Made by a program: the position numbers and the translations under genes. A stretch of DNA of 44,308 nucleotides from Kiritimatiellia bacterium (lineage in GTDB: Bacteria; Verrucomicrobiota; Kiritimatiellia; RFP12; UBA1067). The DNA lies in assembly GCA_017450695.1 (NCBI GenBank), contig JAFSTA010000199.1:1-44308 (forward strand). Reading direction: 5' to 3'. The first letter of the stretch is position 1; every line of letters starts with the position of its first letter. Positions 17,393 through 25,337 of this stretch are shown piece by piece. Under the pieces are notes generated by a model. That model was given only the letters and a program-made list of their open reading frames with translations, did not search any database and was not told the origin of the DNA.

Positions 17393-18583
17393 TTACCGAT
17401 CCACGAGCAACTCGCCTGTAGAGACCTTTTCCTCTAGCTGCTGGCGCATGGAATCGGCGGTCAACAGGAGTTTCGACAACTCGCCAGGCTTCTTTCCATC
17501 AGCCAATGCGCGAAGAAAAACCTCATAGGACTTCGCCACCTCGAAGAGAGTGGAGTCGCGTCCGACGGCACCGAGTCGAATCCGATTCGCAAGGGACCTT
17601 GCCAATCGCCGAATCTCGGACATCTCCGAATGCACAATGGCTTCCTGAAAGGTGTAGCCGAATCCTTTGGTTTCACTGAAGGTTTCGGGATAGAGGTAGA
17701 GTCCCAACCCGAAGCGATGGACGATTTCGCGTGTGGAAAGACCTGGCAACTTCACGACACGCCGTTCATCCAGCATCCGTTGGTCGATCTTCCGATCAAA
17801 GAGAACCAGGTCATCGGTCGATTCCAGCAAATTGGCAGCCAGAGTCGGAGACCATTTCGTTCCGGCGGCAGCCTTGCGAAGCAACGTCTCCAATATCGGA
17901 AGGTTGTTGCGACGATCCAAGAACCAGCTGGCCAGTACCGCCGAAACGGCCGGTTCCTGATCCGTCGCCAGACTCTTGAACGCGAATAATTCGGAGGCAG
18001 GGGGAAGGCACCCATGCGACCAAAGCTGGATCGTACGGTCAAGATCGAGCTGACGATTGTCGCGATCCTGACAACGGATCACGCCGTCTATCAGCCACAT
18101 CGGGATGTCTTCCGGCTTGGTGTCGTTCTCAATTGCTACATCCATCACCCACAGACGCAAGAAGGCAATGCAGATGGCGCGGCGGAATTTCAGCAGGTCG
18201 GTTGCCGACGGATCTTTCAGAAACAGCTGTTCTTTCGCGCCGCCCTGTGGATCACGATACCGGGTCAGCACGACCTCCGTGTCCCCGTCGGTCTGGTCTC
18301 CGATAATCACATCCAGAATCCCGTTGCGCGGCGTCAGTTTCAGATGGGTAACTCGCGCCAACTCGGTACGGACGCGTTGGATGTGCAACAGGACAGGAGA
18401 ACGCCAGCCAATCTTGTCGCGAGGAGAACGGATGCGGATCGTTCCATCGCTGGAGTAGATCGGCACCGTGAAAAGTCGATCCCTCGGACTGCGCGGCAAC
18501 TGGTTTTGCGCGACACAGCATCCCGTCCACGAGAGAACCGCAAACAGGCAAACGCACCACTTCATCCCTCCGGCATTCCTCAT
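17393..18583 (-). CDS. Secreted protein of unknown function, co-translated with hydF
   Basis: A 396-residue protein with a signal sequence (MKWCVCLFAVLSWTGCCVAQ); the WTGCC segment could also be read as a lipobox. The body is charged and predominantly helical, with an LxxWxMDVAIE..PxWLIDGV pattern near residues 140-170. That pattern recalls helix-rich peptidase-like domains without a HExxH motif, so I assign no activity. Its ATG overlaps the hydF stop codon as ATGA, which indicates translational coupling and membership of the rnfD-rnfG-hydF transcript. A second ATG, six codons later, is possible. No link to hydrogenase maturation is visible in the sequence itself. Confidence 0.75.
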   Translation of the reverse strand: MRNAGGMKWCVCLFAVLSWTGCCVAQNQLPRSPRDRLFTVPIYSSDGTIRIRSPRDKIGWRSPVLLHIQRVRTELARVTHLKLTPRNGILDVIIGDQTDGDTEVVLTRYRDPQGGAKEQLFLKDPSATDLLKFRRAICIAFLRLWVMDVAIENDTKPEDIPMWLIDGVIRCQDRDNRQLDLDRTIQLWSHGCLPPASELFAFKSLATDQEPAVSAVLASWFLDRRNNLPILETLLRKAAAGTKWSPTLAANLLESTDDLVLFDRKIDQRMLDERRVVKLPGLSTREIVHRFGLGLYLYPETFSETKGFGYTFQEAIVHSEMSEIRRLARSLANRIRLGAVGRDSTLFEVAKSYEVFLRALADGKKPGELSKLLLTADSMRQQLEEKVSTGELLVDR

Positions 18584-19800
18584 TTGCTACCCCTTTCTCC
18601 AGGCACTTCACGCAACGCTTCCAGGCAACGATGCAAGATTCCGTTCAGTTCCGCCAACGCAACCCCGTAGTTCGTGATAGCCACGCCCGCCTCCGTCGCC
18701 AACCGAATCCGGTGACAGACCTCACGGCGGTTCAGCATGCACCCGCCGCAGTGGATAACCAATGCATACTCGCTCAAGTCTGGCGGATAGCCCATTCCGC
18801 TCACCGTGGTAAAGCGGAATGTCTTGCCGGTTTTCTTCTGGAGCAGCTTGGGAATCTTGACTGTTCCGATGTCCTCCTTTTTGCGCAGATGCGTGCATCC
18901 TTCTGCAATGAGAATCCGATCCCCTTCCTGCAGGTGCCGCATCTTGTTCGCGCCGCGCACCAGCTCGTCGAGGTCACCCTTGTATCGTGCGAAGAGAATC
19001 GAGAAAGAGGTCAACGGGATCTCACGCGGCACGATCTGCGAAACCACCGCGAACGCCTGGGAGTCCGTCACCACCAAGGCTGGCGGTTCGGAGAGACGCC
19101 GCAACGCCTCACGCAACTCGGCCTCCCGTGCGACCACCGCAACCGCCCCGCGATCCAGCACGTCGCGCAATGTCTCCTGCTGCGGCAAGATCAGCCGTCC
19201 CTTCGGCGCGGCGGAATCGATCGGGGTCACCAACACCACAACCTCGTTCGGCTTGATCAAATCTTGCAGAATCGTTCGTTCCGCCCCTGTCTCTGGAACC
19301 ATCGATGCCAGCAAACGGCGCAACGCATCTACCCCCTCGCCCGACACGGCAGAAACGTCGATGGACTTCCCCCCCTCAATCGGATGAGGCTCCTCCGCCG
19401 TTCCCAGGTCGATCTTGTTACGCACCCAGACAAACGGGATCGCCTTTTCACGGAGAGTTGCAAGCAGTTCGCGTTCGGCATCGCAGCACGATTGGGAGGC
19501 ATCCGTCACAACAACGGCAATGTCCGTTCGTTCCAACACTTCACGTGTGCGCTGTACCCGCAAGCCGCCTAGGTCCCCTTCGTCATCGAGTCCCGGCGTG
19601 TCGATCAGTTCGACAGGTCCGAGGGGCAGCAACTCCATCGACTTGTACACGGGGTCTGTCGTGGTTCCCTTGACGGGCGAGACGATCGCCACAGGCTGCC
19701 CCGCCAGGGCGTTGACGAGGCTGGACTTTCCGGCATTGCGGCGGCCGAAGAACGCGATGTGCGTCCGTTCGCCACGCGGTGTTTCGTTCAGGGTTGACAT
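18580..19800 (-). CDS. hydF: [FeFe]-hydrogenase H-cluster maturation GTPase HydF
   Basis: A 406-residue HydF, the scaffold GTPase on which the 2Fe subcluster is assembled before transfer to HydA. The N-terminal GTPase domain has G1 GRRNAGKSS (19-27), a G2 Thr in GTTTDP, G3 DTPGLDD (67-73) and G4 RNKID. The C-terminal FeS site is EGCTHLRKKEDIG (Cys302, His304) plus HCGGCMLNR (Cys351, Cys354), the diagnostic CxH...CxxC set. The ATG at 19800 lies inside the end of rnfG (13-bp overlap). The longer open frame to 19911 is a shadow of rnfG. HydE, HydG and a hydrogenase are not in the window. Confidence 0.96.
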   Translation of the reverse strand: MSTLNETPRGERTHIAFFGRRNAGKSSLVNALAGQPVAIVSPVKGTTTDPVYKSMELLPLGPVELIDTPGLDDEGDLGGLRVQRTREVLERTDIAVVVTDASQSCCDAERELLATLREKAIPFVWVRNKIDLGTAEEPHPIEGGKSIDVSAVSGEGVDALRRLLASMVPETGAERTILQDLIKPNEVVVLVTPIDSAAPKGRLILPQQETLRDVLDRGAVAVVAREAELREALRRLSEPPALVVTDSQAFAVVSQIVPREIPLTSFSILFARYKGDLDELVRGANKMRHLQEGDRILIAEGCTHLRKKEDIGTVKIPKLLQKKTGKTFRFTTVSGMGYPPDLSEYALVIHCGGCMLNRREVCHRIRLATEAGVAITNYGVALAELNGILHRCLEALREVPGERGSK

Positions 19801-20330
19801 ACCAGCTTCAGTTTCGCGATGGCGTCGCGAATGCACTCCATCACCGCGCGGGAGGAGATGGTGGCGGCCGTAATCTCCGCGATTTCCCCGCCGTCCTTCT
19901 TGACGCGCCACTCCGTATCAACCGCACGGTCACGCATGGGCGCACGGAACTCTTCGGTCGCCATCTTCATGCCGAGCCCCGGCGTCTCTTTCGCCTCGAT
20001 CACCTCAAAGTTCGTCAGTTTCTTGTCGGCGCTGAATCCGACCATCAGACGGACCGTGCCGCCATACCCGTTTTCGGAAGCGCCCTCCAGCGCGTATGCG
20101 GCGGGCTTGCCGTCTTTCGAGGAGACATAATAAACGAAATTCGTCTCGTATGTCTTTTCGACAGGCTCCTCGCACGCGGGGGGCATGACCTTCTTGGCAG
20201 CAGCCAGCTTCCGCAAGATCGCCGACTGGCGGATCGGCTCTTCCGTGATCTTGCTAACAAACGCCAGCAGGGACGAGCAGACCGCGCAAATCAGAGTCAG
20301 GGTAACAATCAAACGAACCATGTCTTTCAT
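19788..20330 (-). CDS. rnfG: Rnf complex electron-transport subunit RnfG
   Basis: A 180-residue protein with one N-terminal transmembrane helix (about 5-25) and a periplasmic FMN-binding domain (PF04205). The covalent FMN site is in EITAATISSRAV, with Thr157 in TAATIS matching the S/T-G-A-T-x-S/T flavinylation motif. YALEGASENGYGGTVRLMVGF and ETPGLGMKM are typical. RnfG carries electrons within the Rnf ferredoxin:NAD+ oxidoreductase, which couples electron flow to ion translocation. It is downstream of rnfD by 15 bp and overlaps hydF at its 3' end. The alternative reading is NqrC, but the neighbour is RnfD-like. Confidence 0.93.
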   Translation of the reverse strand: MKDMVRLIVTLTLICAVCSSLLAFVSKITEEPIRQSAILRKLAAAKKVMPPACEEPVEKTYETNFVYYVSSKDGKPAAYALEGASENGYGGTVRLMVGFSADKKLTNFEVIEAKETPGLGMKMATEEFRAPMRDRAVDTEWRVKKDGGEIAEITAATISSRAVMECIRDAIAKLKLVCQP

Positions 20331-20345
20331 TCCTCTTCCTCCCCT

Positions 20346-21431
20346 TTACGCTTGGGCGACGGGGTTCTTCGGAAGCTTGGTCCCGAACACCCGGTTGCGG
20401 CAGGCGCGGTTGATGAGCGGCACCACGGCGTTCATCACGAGAATCGAGAAGCAGACGCCTTCCGGATACGCGCCGGTCTTGGAGGTGCGGATCACCATCG
20501 TGATCACGCCGCACCCCAAACCGAAAATCAGCTGTCCCTTCTTTGTTATCGGGGAGGTCACCATGTCCGTTGCCATAAAGATCGCGCCGAGGAAAAGTCC
20601 ACCGGAGAAAATGTGGATCAACGGCGGTAACGCAGTGGCTGGGGCACAAAGCTTCAAAATCTCCGCATACACAAAAACCGTCCCGATGAACGCGACCGGG
20701 ATATGCCAGGTGATCACCTTGCGCACGATCAGGTAGAGCCCGCCCAGCAACAGGGCTGCAGCACAAGTCTCTCCAAGCGAACCGTTCAAGTTGATGCCAA
20801 AGAGCAGATCCTTGAGAAAATCCCAGGGCACCTGCAACTGCCCGACGAAATCGCCGTTCTTGAACGCGGCCTTGGCGAAACCGAGCGGTGTCGCCGTGGT
20901 CAACTCCTGAACGTTGACGAGCGGTGTCGCATGAGCTGCCGCCAAATCATTCGCCCAGGATTTGAGGTGTGTTGACCACGAGGAAGCGCTCCATGTCGTC
21001 ATCGCCCCCGTGCAGGAAATCAGCAGGAAGGCGCGCCCAGCCAAGGCGGGGTTGAAGGGATTGCGTCCCAGACCGCCGAAAACCTGCTTCGACACGGCGA
21101 TCGCGAACGCGGAACCGGCAATCGCCATCCACGTCGGCAACTGCGGCGGCAGCGTCAAAGCCAGGAGCAGACCGGTCACGCACGCGCTCAAATCCCCAAG
21201 CGTGTTCTCGCGCTTCATCAACTTCCGGCAGATCCATTCCACCGCGCAACAGGAGGCGACGCAGACACCGATCAGACGGACCGCATGCCAGCCGAAGAAA
21301 TAACAGGCAACAGCCGTCGCCGGAGCGAGGGCTATCAACACGTCCAGCATAATCCCCGTGATCGACGCGCCGGAATGCGCATGCGGAGAGGAACTGACAA
21401 CAAACAGATCTTGACTCTCTTCTGGTTTCAT
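20346..21431 (-). CDS. rnfD: Rnf complex membrane subunit RnfD
   Basis: A 361-residue NqrB/RnfD family membrane protein (PF03116). It has about nine or ten hydrophobic helices, the conserved FGGLGRNPFNPALAGRAF in two parts (about 118-135), and a flavinylation motif TTATPL with Thr181. The loop ATDMVTSPITKKG and the GAYPEGVCFSILVMNAVVPLI ending are family hallmarks. It holds a covalent FMN and forms part of the ion channel of Rnf. It is the first gene of its operon: an extended -10 promoter lies 31 bp upstream. rnfC, usually immediately upstream, is absent, and rnfE, A and B do not follow. Confidence 0.95.
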   Translation of the reverse strand: MKPEESQDLFVVSSSPHAHSGASITGIMLDVLIALAPATAVACYFFGWHAVRLIGVCVASCCAVEWICRKLMKRENTLGDLSACVTGLLLALTLPPQLPTWMAIAGSAFAIAVSKQVFGGLGRNPFNPALAGRAFLLISCTGAMTTWSASSWSTHLKSWANDLAAAHATPLVNVQELTTATPLGFAKAAFKNGDFVGQLQVPWDFLKDLLFGINLNGSLGETCAAALLLGGLYLIVRKVITWHIPVAFIGTVFVYAEILKLCAPATALPPLIHIFSGGLFLGAIFMATDMVTSPITKKGQLIFGLGCGVITMVIRTSKTGAYPEGVCFSILVMNAVVPLINRACRNRVFGTKLPKNPVAQA

Positions 21432-21461
21432 CTTCCTACCCTAGGTTCAAAAGAAAATGAA

Positions 21462-21470
21462 ATTATAGCA
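21462..21470 (-). promoter_or_regulatory. Extended -10 promoter of the rnfD-rnfG-hydF operon
   Basis: On the minus strand the sequence reads TGCTATAAT, a perfect extended -10 (TGnTATAAT), in an AT-rich stretch. No good -35 is seen at 16-18 bp, as is common for extended -10 promoters. It is the last AT-rich block before rnfD, about 31 bp from the start codon. Confidence 0.6.
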
Positions 21471-21592
21471 AATTCCAATCCAAAAACACAGTCTAAATAT
21501 TTTGTTTTTCGGGAGCGTTCGGAGAAGCACCACTCCTATCTAGCGGGGAAGCTGAGAAGCGTGTTAAGCCGTGCAAGCCGGGGAGGTGGTTT

Positions 21593-21636
21593 GGCAATCG
21601 ATTGCAGTCGATCGCCTTCGATAGCTATCGATGATT
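21593..21636. repeat. 10-bp-period array of NNTCGANNGC
   Basis: About four units (AATCGATTGC, AGTCGATCGC, CTTCGATAGC, TATCGATGAT) in the gap between malic enzyme and rnfD. It is one of seven arrays with this exact 10-bp phase; the other six lie between 37.4 and 40.4 kb. Confidence 0.8.
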
Positions 21637-21660
21637 CACTACTCCCCACTCCCCACTGCC

Positions 21661-21701
21661 TTCTTCCCCGCCTCTCCGCTTCTCCGCTGGCGCGTAGCGC
21701 C
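21661..21701. repeat. Dispersed module with GGCGCGTAGCGCC hairpin
   Basis: A cctctccgcttctccgctgg phrase is followed by GGCGCGTAGCGCC, a 5-bp stem with a 3-base loop. The stop codon of the malic enzyme gene lies just right of it. The same phrase and hairpin recur at 23153-23193. Confidence 0.55.
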
Positions 21702-21707
21702 TCCCTC

Positions 21708-23000
21708 TCAGCGCGTCTGATTCCGTTGTTCGAGCGACGCGCGAACCGCCGCAAGGTCGCAGGGGGCGGCCGCGCCGGATTCGACAGCGGCTTTCGCCAC
21801 GGCGTAGGAGACATCCACGAAGAGGCGACGGTCAAACGGCTTCGGGATGATGTAGTTGTCGCCGAACTCCAGCTTCTCCTTCGCGTAAATCGCCTGTACG
21901 TCTGCAGGGACAGGCTGGTATGCCATCTCCGCCAAAGCACGCGCCGCCGCGATTTTCATCTGCGTGTTGATCGTGCGGGCACGCACATCCAACGCACCTC
22001 GGAAGATATAGGGGAATCCCAGCACGTTGTTGATCTGGTTGGGGAAGTCGGAACGTCCCGTGACCATCACATACCGCTTGCCGCGCAACGCCTCCGCCAC
22101 CACTTCGGGACGGATTTCCGGATCGGGATTTGCCATCGCGAAAATCGCGGGGAAATCCGACATCGACTGAACATCCGCGCCGCTCAGGCAATTCGCAGCG
22201 GAAACTCCGATAAAGATATTCGCCCCGCGCAAGGCCTCGGACAGGGTGCGCGCCTTCGTATCGGCGGCATGACGACGCTTGTGCGCGTTGAGATCGTCGC
22301 GACCGGTATGGATGACTCCCTTGCGGTCGCACATGACCAAATCCTGTACTCCGGCCGCCTTGCACATATCGGCAATGCGGATTCCCGCGGCTCCCGCCCC
22401 GTTCATCACAACACGCAGGTCCGACATCTCGCGGCCGCTCAATTTCGCATAGTTCATCACACCTGCGAGTGTGATAATCGCCGTTCCCCACTGGTCATCA
22501 TGGAAGACGGGAATATCCAGCATCTCGTCGAGCCGGTCCTCGATTTCGAAACAAGCGGGCGCCGCAATATCCTCCAGGTTGATCCCTCCGTACATCGGCG
22601 CGATCGCCATCACCGCGTCAATCACACGCTGCGGATCGGTCTTTCCCGTGTTCGCGCCGTTCAGACGGCAATGGTCGAGCGGAACCGGCCAGGCATCAAC
22701 ATCACCGAACGCCTTGAACAGCACACCCTTCCCCTCCATCACGGGAATGCTGGCGGAAGCGCCCAAATCACCGAGTCCCAAAATCGCCGTACCGTCCGAA
22801 ACAACGGCAACCAGCTTCTGCTTCGCGGTGTAATCAAACACGCTCACCGGATTCTGGGCGATCTCCTTCACCGCATGGGCCACGCCGGGCGTATAAGCGA
22901 GGCACAGGTCGTCCTGCGTCCGAAGCTCTTTCAGAAGACGCACCCCCACCTTGCCACCCAAGTGATACTGCAACACGGTTTCACGGTCAAAAACTGTCAT
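21708..23000 (-). CDS. NAD(P)-dependent malic enzyme (oxaloacetate-decarboxylating)
   Basis: A 430-residue malic enzyme of the short bacterial type, oxidatively decarboxylating malate to pyruvate and CO2 with NAD(P)H formation. Visible motifs are LAYTPGVA (catalytic Tyr), the KQKLVAVVSDGTAILGLGDLG region with the catalytic Lys, EDIAAPACFEIED (metal ligands), HDDQWGTAIITLAG, and a Rossmann GAGAAGIRIADM. The ANPDPEI segment follows. Two ATGs are close: at 23006 the AGGAG lies only one base before the codon, whereas at 23000 the spacing is seven, so 23000 is preferred. The cofactor preference cannot be read safely. It is monocistronic. Confidence 0.94.
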   Translation of the reverse strand: MTVFDRETVLQYHLGGKVGVRLLKELRTQDDLCLAYTPGVAHAVKEIAQNPVSVFDYTAKQKLVAVVSDGTAILGLGDLGASASIPVMEGKGVLFKAFGDVDAWPVPLDHCRLNGANTGKTDPQRVIDAVMAIAPMYGGINLEDIAAPACFEIEDRLDEMLDIPVFHDDQWGTAIITLAGVMNYAKLSGREMSDLRVVMNGAGAAGIRIADMCKAAGVQDLVMCDRKGVIHTGRDDLNAHKRRHAADTKARTLSEALRGANIFIGVSAANCLSGADVQSMSDFPAIFAMANPDPEIRPEVVAEALRGKRYVMVTGRSDFPNQINNVLGFPYIFRGALDVRARTINTQMKIAAARALAEMAYQPVPADVQAIYAKEKLEFGDNYIIPKPFDRRLFVDVSYAVAKAAVESGAAAPCDLAAVRASLEQRNQTR

Positions 23001-23069
23001 AGCCATACTCCTGTACTCCGAAAAAAGAATGGCTCCATTCTACACCCGCTTCCGTCAAAAGTCTAGCTG

Positions 23070-23217
23070 GAAGTAGGGGGAGGGTCGCGCCCCGTCGCGA
23101 CCGCATTGCGTATCCGGAATATCCGGCTTACCATGCTGGCGTGAAGCATCCTCGCTTCTCAGCCTCTCAGCCTCTCAGCTGGCGCGTAGCGCCGCCCCCA
23201 CCCCGCTTCTCAGCCAG
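23070..23217. repeat. REP-like palindromes downstream of the beta-helix gene
   Basis: Contains GGTCGCGCCCCGTCGCGACC near 23082-23101, then CTTCTCAGCCTCTCAGCCTC with CTCAGCTGGCGCGTAGCGCC at 23153-23193, whose GGCGC-GTA-GCGCC end can form a hairpin. These modules fill nearly the whole gap between the two genes. Confidence 0.55.
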
Positions 23218-25227
23218 TTACTTCCACCAACGTGCGGAGGACGGGAAGAGGTAGGCCGATGTGCCGCGCAGATCGACCGTGACGTCTTCCAGCACGCCTT
23301 TCGACGGCTTTGACATCTCCAGCGCCCACAACTCTGGGGAGCCTTTTCCTGTCGGCTTGATCGTTTCCCACTTGCATTCAGAAATGGAGTCTTGATCCCA
23401 AACACAGGTTCCGTCCGGCGCGAAGATTCGGGCATGGACATTCTCGCTGTCACCCTCTCCCGCCAAGCTGACTGTGGCGTTAGGCTCGGACTGGATCGGG
23501 AACCAGAGTTTACCCGTGGAGTAAACAAAACCGCGCGCACTTTGCGTCAGGTCAATCGCGACCGGTACATTGGCGGCTTCCAGGCAGACGGAGTGCGAAC
23601 CCAAATCGGGCGCAACCAGCTTATAGAACCCGGGTTTCTTGGCCTCGAAGGAAACCTGTTTTGCCTGGTCGCACGAAATCGGCAGCGTGGCGATCACCTT
23701 TCCGGCAAGATTGCAAACCTGGAATTTCTTTTCCTTCATCCCCGACCTGCCGACCGGACGTTGGCGCGCCTTGAAACAAACGGTGCCGGGGGCGCTCACG
23801 TAAAAGACATACTTGCCCTCATGCCGAAGCCGGACAGGCGTCAACGGCAGAAGTTCGCCCGGTTTGGCGTCGTGTACGGTCACCTTCGACAGATCGGGCA
23901 CGATTTTCGGAATCCGTTTCCAAGCGCACTCCGGGAATTTCGCGCGGAACCAGTTGGTATCCAGACTGACCTTCTCCGTCTTCCCGCCGGTCGTCACGGA
24001 AAAGTCAGCCGAGATGTCGGTGAACGGATTGCCCGCGCTGTTCCGGATGTGGAACAGGGGTGTCTCCTTGACCAGTCGAATCGCGCATCGTTCAAACCGG
24101 ACACCGCCGGGGGAACCGTACGTATCAGTGGAGGAACCAACCTCAACCACGCTGACACGGTCAATCGGCCGCGACTCCTCAATCGTGCAATCGACAAAAC
24201 GAAGCTTGATCGATTCCGCCGGTTTTCGGGAGATCCGAACCGGCATTCCCTTCGAATCGGAGAACGTGCAACGGTCGAATACCGTTTCCCCCTGAACCAG
24301 ATTTTCCTTCGAGAGATCCCGTGTGGAAAAATAAACGGATGTGTGGTTGTTGCTGACCGCGCGGCAGTTCTCCAGTCGGATACTGACCGGTTCTGTCGTT
24401 TCGTTGAGATTTCCCAAATAAAACTCGTATCCGTCTCCCTGATTCCCCGCGGAGAGGCAATTCCGCATCACGCAGTTCTTCAGGCGTTCCCCTGCCCTGT
24501 TCGGCTCGAAGTCAATTCCCGCCTGCGGCGCGGTTCCGCGCGTGTTGGTCATGCGCGTGTTCTCGATCAACAGGTTTTCCGCCGAGATCACGCTGATGCC
24601 CTGACGGTAGTTTTTGTCGCAGATGACATCCCGAATCACGATGTCCGTATCGGGAAGAGAAGCTTTGATGCAACCGAGATAGATGCCGTCCCCGCCGCTT
24701 TCAAGAAGGGAGATTCCCAGCACGCGGATATTGCGGCAGCTCATCAGCGAAAGCGCATGACGCCACTCCGCGTGTTCGTAAGGCGGTTTGTCATAGTCGT
24801 CGCGACGCATCCGCATGGTCGCCCCATACCCGATAATCGTCACGTTCGTGCAGCACCGCAACGTAAACAGGGCATCGCTCTTGCCGAAGAACTCGCCCTT
24901 TTTCGCCAAGATTTCCGATCCCGGCTCAAAGACGATCTCCAGATCGGAACGTCCCCAAAGCGGTCGCGAGATCCACGGAGACGGCATCTTGTCGATGATC
25001 AGCCTGGACGCGCGAGAACGCAATGCGGCCTGCAACGCCTCGGTCGAATCCTCCGAATTGAATCCCCACCAAGAGGCGCGCGCCTCCTTGCATTTTCCCT
25101 CCTGTACCTGCCGTACCAGATCCGGCCTCCCCTCCACAGCGTCAGCCTTCGCAATACCCGTGATCGATGCAGCCACGCAAAGCGTCGCCACATACCCGAT
25201 CTTCCTCCAGTCCCCTACTTTTTTCAT
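23218..25227 (-). CDS. Secreted right-handed parallel beta-helix protein
   Basis: A 669-residue protein with a signal peptide (cleaved near KADA, about residue 28). A parallel beta-helix spans about 55-400, with repeated NxxIxG and IENTxM coils such as NVTIIGYGATM, NIRVLGISLLESGGDGIYLG, NLLIENTRM and LKNCVMRNCLSAGNQGDG. The SGGDGIYL and NQGDGYEF pieces are typical of pectate-lyase-like or GH28/GH-type helix turns, but I cannot identify catalytic residues. The C-terminal about 250 residues are beta-sandwich-like. It is probably a polysaccharide lyase or glycosidase of an unassigned family. AAGGAG lies seven bases upstream of the ATG. Its nearest neighbour on the same strand is the GH31 gene. 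Confidence 0.82.
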   Translation of the reverse strand: MKKVGDWRKIGYVATLCVAASITGIAKADAVEGRPDLVRQVQEGKCKEARASWWGFNSEDSTEALQAALRSRASRLIIDKMPSPWISRPLWGRSDLEIVFEPGSEILAKKGEFFGKSDALFTLRCCTNVTIIGYGATMRMRRDDYDKPPYEHAEWRHALSLMSCRNIRVLGISLLESGGDGIYLGCIKASLPDTDIVIRDVICDKNYRQGISVISAENLLIENTRMTNTRGTAPQAGIDFEPNRAGERLKNCVMRNCLSAGNQGDGYEFYLGNLNETTEPVSIRLENCRAVSNNHTSVYFSTRDLSKENLVQGETVFDRCTFSDSKGMPVRISRKPAESIKLRFVDCTIEESRPIDRVSVVEVGSSTDTYGSPGGVRFERCAIRLVKETPLFHIRNSAGNPFTDISADFSVTTGGKTEKVSLDTNWFRAKFPECAWKRIPKIVPDLSKVTVHDAKPGELLPLTPVRLRHEGKYVFYVSAPGTVCFKARQRPVGRSGMKEKKFQVCNLAGKVIATLPISCDQAKQVSFEAKKPGFYKLVAPDLGSHSVCLEAANVPVAIDLTQSARGFVYSTGKLWFPIQSEPNATVSLAGEGDSENVHARIFAPDGTCVWDQDSISECKWETIKPTGKGSPELWALEMSKPSKGVLEDVTVDLRGTSAYLFPSSARWWK

Positions 25228-25337
25228 CGCTAACTCCTTTCCGATTGCTTAGCCTGCGAATCGCGTGAAGCCGGCTAAACGTGTCAAGCATTTCCTCAAG
25301 TTCCCCTCATTCCCGCGTAACGCGCGGACGCCGGGGT

